Of a DNA stretch of 33,628 nucleotides, positions 30,101 to 33,628 are shown piece by piece. This stretch comes from Pelagophyceae sp. CCMP2097 (lineage: Eukaryota > Sar > Pelagophyceae). Location: assembly GCA_026770575.1 (NCBI GenBank), contig MU657189.1, positions 408,979-442,606 of the forward strand, read 5' to 3'. The number at the start of each line of letters is the position of its first letter. The first letter of the stretch is position 1. The notes beneath the pieces are model-generated. The model did no database searches. It was not told the origin of the DNA and worked only from the letters and a program-made list of their open reading frames with translations. A program made the position numbers and the translations under genes.

Positions 30101-33100
30101 AACTTGCCGTAGAGACGTTGCATCAAGGACCTCGTCACGGGGACCTTGCCGGGGCCCTGTCACAAGGGCCTTTTCACAGGGGCCCTGTCACGGGAACCTT
30201 TCCACAGGGACCCTGCCACGGGGATCTTGACGCCACAGGGACCTCGTCAATATGTCAGAGGGACGGTGTCAGAGGGACGGTGTCAGAGGGTCCTCGTCAT
30301 AGGTAGGCAACCGAGTCACGGGCAATCAGGGACGCACCATGCCACAATGGGAAAACCCTCGTGACAAGGCCCCTTGGCAAGGTCCCTCTGCTGCCCTTTC
30401 GAGGGTCTGGGAGACGGCCTGGGAGAGGGCCTCGGAGTCGACCTCGGAGACGGGCCGTTGAAAGGTCCGTTGAAAGGTCCGTTGAAAGGTCCCGGATCCA
30501 GTCCCGGATCCCATCCCTTTGGGCGGTCCCTTTCGAGGGTCCCGAAAGCGGGCCCTTGCGGAGACGGGCAGAGACGGTTTCGGAGACGGCCCCTTTGGGC
30601 GGCCCGGAGACGGGCCGTCGACGGTCCCTTTGGGCGGTCCCGGCAATGGGCCCGGAGACGGTCCCTTTCGGCGGTCCCGGCAATGGGCCCGGAGACGGTC
30701 CGTCGACAAACCCTTTCGGCGGTCCCTTTCGACGGCCCTCTCGACGGCCTGTCGGGGGTCCCGGCATCCCTTCGGTCCCTTTCGACGGCCCCCTTGCGGT
30801 GACAGAGGTCCGCCCCCGCTGCCATTTATGCGCCGAAAGGGTTTGGGGTTCATTGGTCCCCGAACATTGGTCCCCACACCGAGGCCCCAGACGGGGCCCG
30901 GAGAAAGGCACCGGACGCTCCGCGGGCCCGTCGACGGGCCCGGAGACGGTCTCGTCGACGGTCCCGTCGACGGTCCCGGAGACGCCGTCGACGGTCCCGG
31001 AGACGCCGTCGACGGTCCCGGAGACGGGGCCTGTGGACCGTCCCTTTCGACGGCTCCAGAGGCTGTCCTCTGCCGCCGTGCCTCTACGGTGCCTCTGCTT
31101 CGACGTCGGCTCCTGCCTCTGCTTCGTTTGGCATGCAGGTTTGCCGCATTCGTGAGACGCGGCCGCGAACGCTCGTTTCGGGGCATCCAAAAGGAAAGAC
31201 GAGGCGTCCACGGGTTCTAAAGGCGGCGCCAGGTCGTACTCGACCACCTCGGCAGCGCCGGAGGCGCCCGTCGAAGCGAAGACAACTAATAAAGCGCGCG
31301 AGTCCGCGCGCCAGTCCATCGACCTGACCAAAGGCAAATCGTCGGCCACCGTGAAGAACCCGATGGGTTCGTAAGCCGAGTTTTGCCGTGGCCCAATCGA
31401 GTTTGCGATGCAGCGGCAGATGAAGATTTGCTTGTCCTCGGAGCAGAAGGATGCGACGAAGGCACCGTCTGGAGAAATGGAGACGTTTGAAACGGTGCTT
31501 TGGTGGGGTTTGAACGACTGCAGTCGCAACCACGAATCAGCAGCGCGGTAGAAGACGCGGCAGGCCCCGTCGTTGAAGCCCACAATCAGAGTGCGGCCCT
31601 GCGGGTCTAGAGATAAAGGGGCCCAGGCTAGACAAGTCGCTGCCGACTCGTGACTTGCTTCAAAAAGAAGCCGCCGCGCCACGTAGTCCCAGCACCGCAC
31701 CGTGCCGTCTGCGCCCGCCGTCGCGGCGAAGTGGTCTCGGGGTGCGGTTTCGACGGCGTGCACGGCTCCGGCGTGGAACGCTAAAATCTGCTTGGCCTCT
31801 TGGAAGGCCACTTTTTCGCCTCGCAGGGGCACCGGCGCAGCAACGCGGAGCAATTTGCCGCCGGCGTCGTGGACGACGTAATCGGCGCCGTCGCGGAGGA
31901 GAGACCGGATCTTTGCCGGAGACCGGATCTTTGCCTGGCAAGTTGTGGCCAGTGTGGCCTCGAACAACGGCTCGAGGGCAAAGTCCACGGAAGTGTCGGA
32001 ATCCGCGTCCGCCGCGAGGACGATGGCGAGGTCCCACCTACGGAGCGGGGGGCCACGCGTCGAAGAAGAAAAGGAGCAAAAGCATCCTCTCCGGCACCGC
32101 GAGGCCATCTCGCTTCAGGCACCCCGTCTCCTGCCACCGCGCCCGCCACTCACCATCGGACCGTACCATCGTCGCCGGCGGAGACGATCCACCCCGACTC
32201 CTCCTCGACGACGAGGACGTGGACCGAACCGGCATGGCACGAGGCGCCCGCGCCTAGCGAGTGAGCGTGTGAGGTTTGAGGCGCCGAAGGAGACAGTGCG
32301 GCGTGACAAGGGGAAGTCCGAAGTGTTCAAGGTGAGAGGCGTCGAAGGTCCTTCGGGGCGCGGGTCTTCGCGGCGGATTCGCAACTTTATAAAGTTGCCT
32401 TCCCAGAGCAAGATGTCCCCATGCTCAGTCGAGGAGAGAACCCGCGCATCCGGCAGCTCCACAAACGCGGGAATGTCGGCCAATTCCACCTTGCCAAACT
32501 TGCCGATGGAGCCCTGCAGCCTGACAAAGCAGAGGGGTGGAAACCCACTGAATCCAAGGTCGCAGTCGAGACTGGTCATCACTTCGACGCTTCGACGGTT
32601 CAAAAGACGCACTTCAGCCCCGTAAAGGTCGCCGCCATGCGCCAGAAGCGAATGTGGCCCGTCCCGCTCGTCACCAAAGCGCCGTCGTCGCCCGGCGAGA
32701 AGCGGACGTTGAACACGTCCTGGCCAAAGGCCTAAAACGGAGCCCCTTTCAAGAAAGGCGGGCAAGGCCTGCACAAGGAGGCCTCTTCCACAAGCCTTCC
32801 ACGAGGGACGCGCCTTTGCATTGAGCAACATCTTCTCCTGCCGCCAATCCCAAATCCGCAGCATGAAGTCCGGCCCGGCCGACACCGTCGCCAGCGTCTG
32901 GCCCGACGAGGAAAACGCCATGCACGAAAACCCGCGCAGAGCGCCGCCCTCCAAGATTCGAATGACGCGGAGTGATGGATACGAATAAACCAACACACCC
33001 GGCTTCGAACCGCGCTCGCCGACGGCCAAACAGTCCGGGCCCACCGAAAAGCACCCGATGCCGCGGCCGCCGCGCGATAGAGCGTATCGCCGCGTCATGG

Positions 33101-33302
33101 CCGGCAGCGCCAAGAGGACCAAGGCGTCGCCGGCGACGTAGGCCAGCTCGCCCGCGCCGCCGCCGTCGGCATCGGCGCCGCCGGGGAAGCAGTGCAAGTT
33201 GTTGCGCTTGGCGCTGTCAAAGCCAAAGACGTGGTACGGCTGGCCCCGCGGCGCCGCCATATTCGCGCGGTCCCGGGGAACGAGGCCCGCGCGCGCGCCC
33301 AA
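23446..33302 (-). CDS. CFAP44: CFAP44, cilia- and flagella-associated protein 44 (whole gene)
   Basis: Axonemal WD-repeat/coiled-coil protein; with CFAP43 it forms the tether/tether-head complex linking the inner-arm dynein I1/f motor to the doublet. Exons in coding order: 33302-32814, 32731-32613, 32520-32372, 32253-32154, 32037-31171, 29797-28500, 28446-28317, 27292-26632, 26542-26447, 25961-25527, 24948-24711, 24497-24361, 24135-23989, 23859-23689, 23568-23446. Phases match at all 14 introns and the sum is 5160 nt (1719 residues), near the size of animal CFAP44. The ATG at 33302 is the first; an ATG 14 codons on (33260) is the alternative. Introns 1, 3 and 11 are best read as GC-AG. Least certain: the 5' end of exon 6, the end of exon 3, and the 3' end of exon 11. 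CFAP43 is less likely given the TFTGLK-LQG and LRRKGGHVY signatures. Confidence 0.92.
24361..24948 (-). CDS. CFAP44: CFAP44 exons 11-12
   Basis: Exon 11 (24711-24948) reads [15 protein letters not shown], then [20 protein letters not shown] and [18 protein letters not shown]. Exon 12 (24361-24497) reads [16 protein letters not shown] and [15 protein letters not shown], the family's KFGRxIxLxxM signature. The intron 24498-24710 needs a phase-1 donor, met by the GC site G|GCGTCT; a GT site 3 nt on would need an internal acceptor. This intron carries an 11-bp tandem repeat (GCCCGGTCTGC) at about 24612-24670. Confidence 0.85.
24612..24670. repeat. 11-bp tandem repeat
   Basis: GTCTGCGCCCG is repeated about five times, the first copies being GTCTGTGCCCG. 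Lies in CFAP44 intron 11. Confidence 0.8.
24949..25526 (-). repeat. CFAP44 intron 10: degenerate repeats
   Basis: 578 nt. Contains imperfect units like GAGGGCCCTTGCGAGGG around 25120-25440, related to those at 15410-16080. No exon seen. Confidence 0.5.
25527..25961 (-). CDS. CFAP44: CFAP44 exon 10: acidic stretch and CPPGCD coiled coil
   Basis: 435 nt. [20 protein letters not shown] is followed by a dense Asp/Glu run, CPPGCD, and the long helix [20 protein letters not shown] through [18 protein letters not shown] to [11 protein letters not shown]. The acidic run and CPPGCD are typical of CFAP44. The donor is placed at GAC|GTAAAA; a GTCTTC site 12 nt earlier is also in phase. Confidence 0.92.
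25971..26108. repeat. 69-bp tandem duplication in CFAP44 intron 9
   Basis: GAGATCCAAGGCCAAGTGGC and the following bases to about 26039 are repeated at 26040-26108 with one inserted A. Near-identity suggests a recent duplication. It lies just upstream (in gene sense) of exon 10. Confidence 0.85.
26447..26542 (-). CDS. CFAP44: CFAP44 exon 9
   Basis: 96 nt, 32 codons: [20 protein letters not shown], then ERSKALEAE. Helical; phase 0 on both sides; acceptor AATCGTAG, donor GAG|GTGCGC. Confidence 0.85.
26632..27292 (-). CDS. CFAP44: CFAP44 exon 8: conserved central coiled coil
   Basis: 661 nt. Opens [19 protein letters not shown] and [13 protein letters not shown], a hallmark of the family, then an Ala/Pro-rich insert ([19 protein letters not shown]) and further helices [18 protein letters not shown] and [18 protein letters not shown]. 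Ends GAG|GTGCGC. Confidence 0.92.
27293..28316 (-). repeat. CFAP44 intron 7: 13-bp repeat array
   Basis: 1024 nt, mostly 13-bp units. On the plus strand they read GTCTCGAGGGGCC. In the CFAP44 sense they read CCCCTCGAGACGG, the same phrasing as in the plus-strand SET gene's introns. Variants include CTTCTCGAGGCGC and ACGTCTTCTCGAG. Confidence 0.75.
28317..28446 (-). CDS. CFAP44: CFAP44 exon 7
   Basis: 130 nt. Reads [14 protein letters not shown], then [17 protein letters not shown], a conserved CFAP44 segment (the GDYxLK...DYxVP motif). Separated from exon 6 by a 53-nt intron (28447-28499) and ended by AAAA|GTACGT, completing a Lys codon with exon 8. Confidence 0.88.
28500..29797 (-). CDS. 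CFAP44: CFAP44 exon 6: end of WD region and start of coiled coil
   Basis: The largest exon (1298 nt, about residues 575-1007). It opens [19 protein letters not shown] after CCCTAG, carries the last propeller strands ([35 protein letters not shown]), then a Ser/Ala/Asp-rich linker and the conserved [36 protein letters not shown] and [17 protein letters not shown] helices. It ends LKPS across a splice at CCAA|GTGCGT. Confidence 0.92.
29798..31170 (-). repeat. CFAP44 intron 5: 12-bp and 15-bp repeats
   Basis: About 1.37 kb of repeat. At 30000-30300 there are 15-bp-like units (CACGGGGACCTTGC). At 30400-31080 there are 12-bp-like units (GGAGACGGTCCC, GGTCCCTTTGGGC, GTCGACGGTCCC), as read on the plus strand. 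A short exon inside, around 29830-29930, cannot be excluded, but it would need a 31-nt intron before exon 6. Confidence 0.6.
31171..33302 (-). CDS. CFAP44: CFAP44 exons 1-5: N-terminal WD40 propellers
   Basis: Residues 1 to about 575. Exon 1: [15 protein letters not shown], then [20 protein letters not shown] and [18 protein letters not shown]. Exon 2: [17 protein letters not shown] and [12 protein letters not shown], then TFTGL. Exon 3: [16 protein letters not shown] and [12 protein letters not shown]. Exon 4 (100 nt): [14 protein letters not shown] and [15 protein letters not shown]. Exon 5: [51 protein letters not shown] and [19 protein letters not shown]. These follow the CFAP44 order. 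Introns 1-4 are short (82, 92, 118 and 116 nt). Exon 5 is ended at 31171 because that phase matches exon 6 and the protein pattern stops there. Confidence 0.9.
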
Positions 33303-33405
33303 ACTTGGACAAACGCCGTTGTACGCCTTGCATTTGCACGCAGTTAGCTATAGGAATTCCTACAATTGTACTGCACTGTCGAATTAAATTATCACCGGAA
33401 ATCTA

Positions 33406-33528
33406 TTAACTATTTTTGGCTCGCGAAGGCGGCTGGCGCTGCGCCGGCCACTCCCGCGAGACGCCCTGGGCGCGCTTGTTTGGCTTTTTCGTCAACTGCC
33501 TTATTTTGGCGAGTCTCTGCGAAAGCTT
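33406..33528 (-). CDS. Possible last exon of an upstream minus-strand gene
   Basis: After ACTAAATTAAG (AG at 33529-33530) the minus strand reads KLSQRLAKIRQLTKKPNKR, then VSREWPAQRQPPSRAKNS and TAA at 33406-33408 (41 codons). Strongly basic and protein-like. It would end 103 bp before the CFAP44 start codon, so a second gene in the same direction. An alternative minus frame at about 33577-33628 reads GRELIGAFIDF and then a stop, so the terminus is unresolved. The plus strand is also open here. Confidence 0.3.
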   Translation of the reverse strand, partial: KLSQRLAKIRQLTKKPNKRAQGVSREWPAQRQPPSRAKNS

Positions 33529-33628
33529 CTTAATTTAGTAGTTAATCAAGTCTAAACCTTAGGGCCCAAATCAAAAGTCGATGAAGGCGCCAATGAGTTC
33601 CCGGCCAATTGAGACAGACGTTAGGGGC

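Noticed and set aside
23446..33302. CFAP43 (the paralogous partner) instead of CFAP44
   Set aside because: The segments [29 protein letters not shown], the acidic run with CPPGCD, and the LRRKGGHVY end fit CFAP44.

Overview
The window reads as nuclear DNA of a GC-rich, flagellated eukaryotic microbe. Coding sequence is cut by many GT-AG (and a few GC-AG) introns. Two tRNA genes lack an encoded CCA and end in Pol III T-runs. One gene encodes the axonemal protein CFAP44. Ala/Arg-rich, G/C-ending exons and an LSMT-type SET protein would fit a GC-rich microalga such as a pelagophyte-like stramenopile or a haptophyte, but that placement is inference. No bacterial, organellar or viral gene was recognised.

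Layout. (1) Positions 1-437, minus strand: the 5' exons of a probable signal-peptide protein that runs off the left edge. It is divergent from (2), a plus-strand gene from 565 to at least 17388. I reconstruct it as 13 exons coding for about 903 residues with two consecutive RuBisCO-LSMT/SETD3-type units (SET, substrate-binding, SET, substrate-binding). Most of this 17 kb is intron, including one of about 7 kb, filled with degenerate 12-, 13- and 15-bp repeats and dispersed copies of a ~150-bp element. (3) Positions 17506-18347: further plus-strand exons of unknown function. They are either a separate gene or a spliced C-terminal extension of the SET protein. (4) Positions 18350-22350: a gene-poor, less GC-rich interval with two identical tRNA-Leu(UAA) genes, a 242-nt foldback, a palindrome cluster and only weak ORFs. 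(5) Positions 22350-23318, plus: an unrecognised spliced gene, convergent with (6), CFAP44 on the minus strand (33302 to 23446). I reconstruct CFAP44 as 15 exons coding for 1719 residues; all splice phases match and the total length divides by three. (7) Positions 33406-33528, minus: a possible last exon of a further gene.

Functionally, CFAP44 belongs, with CFAP43, to the tether/tether-head complex that anchors the inner-arm dynein I1/f head to the axonemal doublet. The double SET protein is expected to be a protein methyltransferase of unknown substrate. Nothing in the sequence ties the two functionally. They do share the same intronic repeat families and splice-site style (donors such as GTGCGT, GTACGT and occasional GC; acceptors TAG or CAG). 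Most long open frames inside the repeat-filled introns are artefacts of GC-rich repeats.
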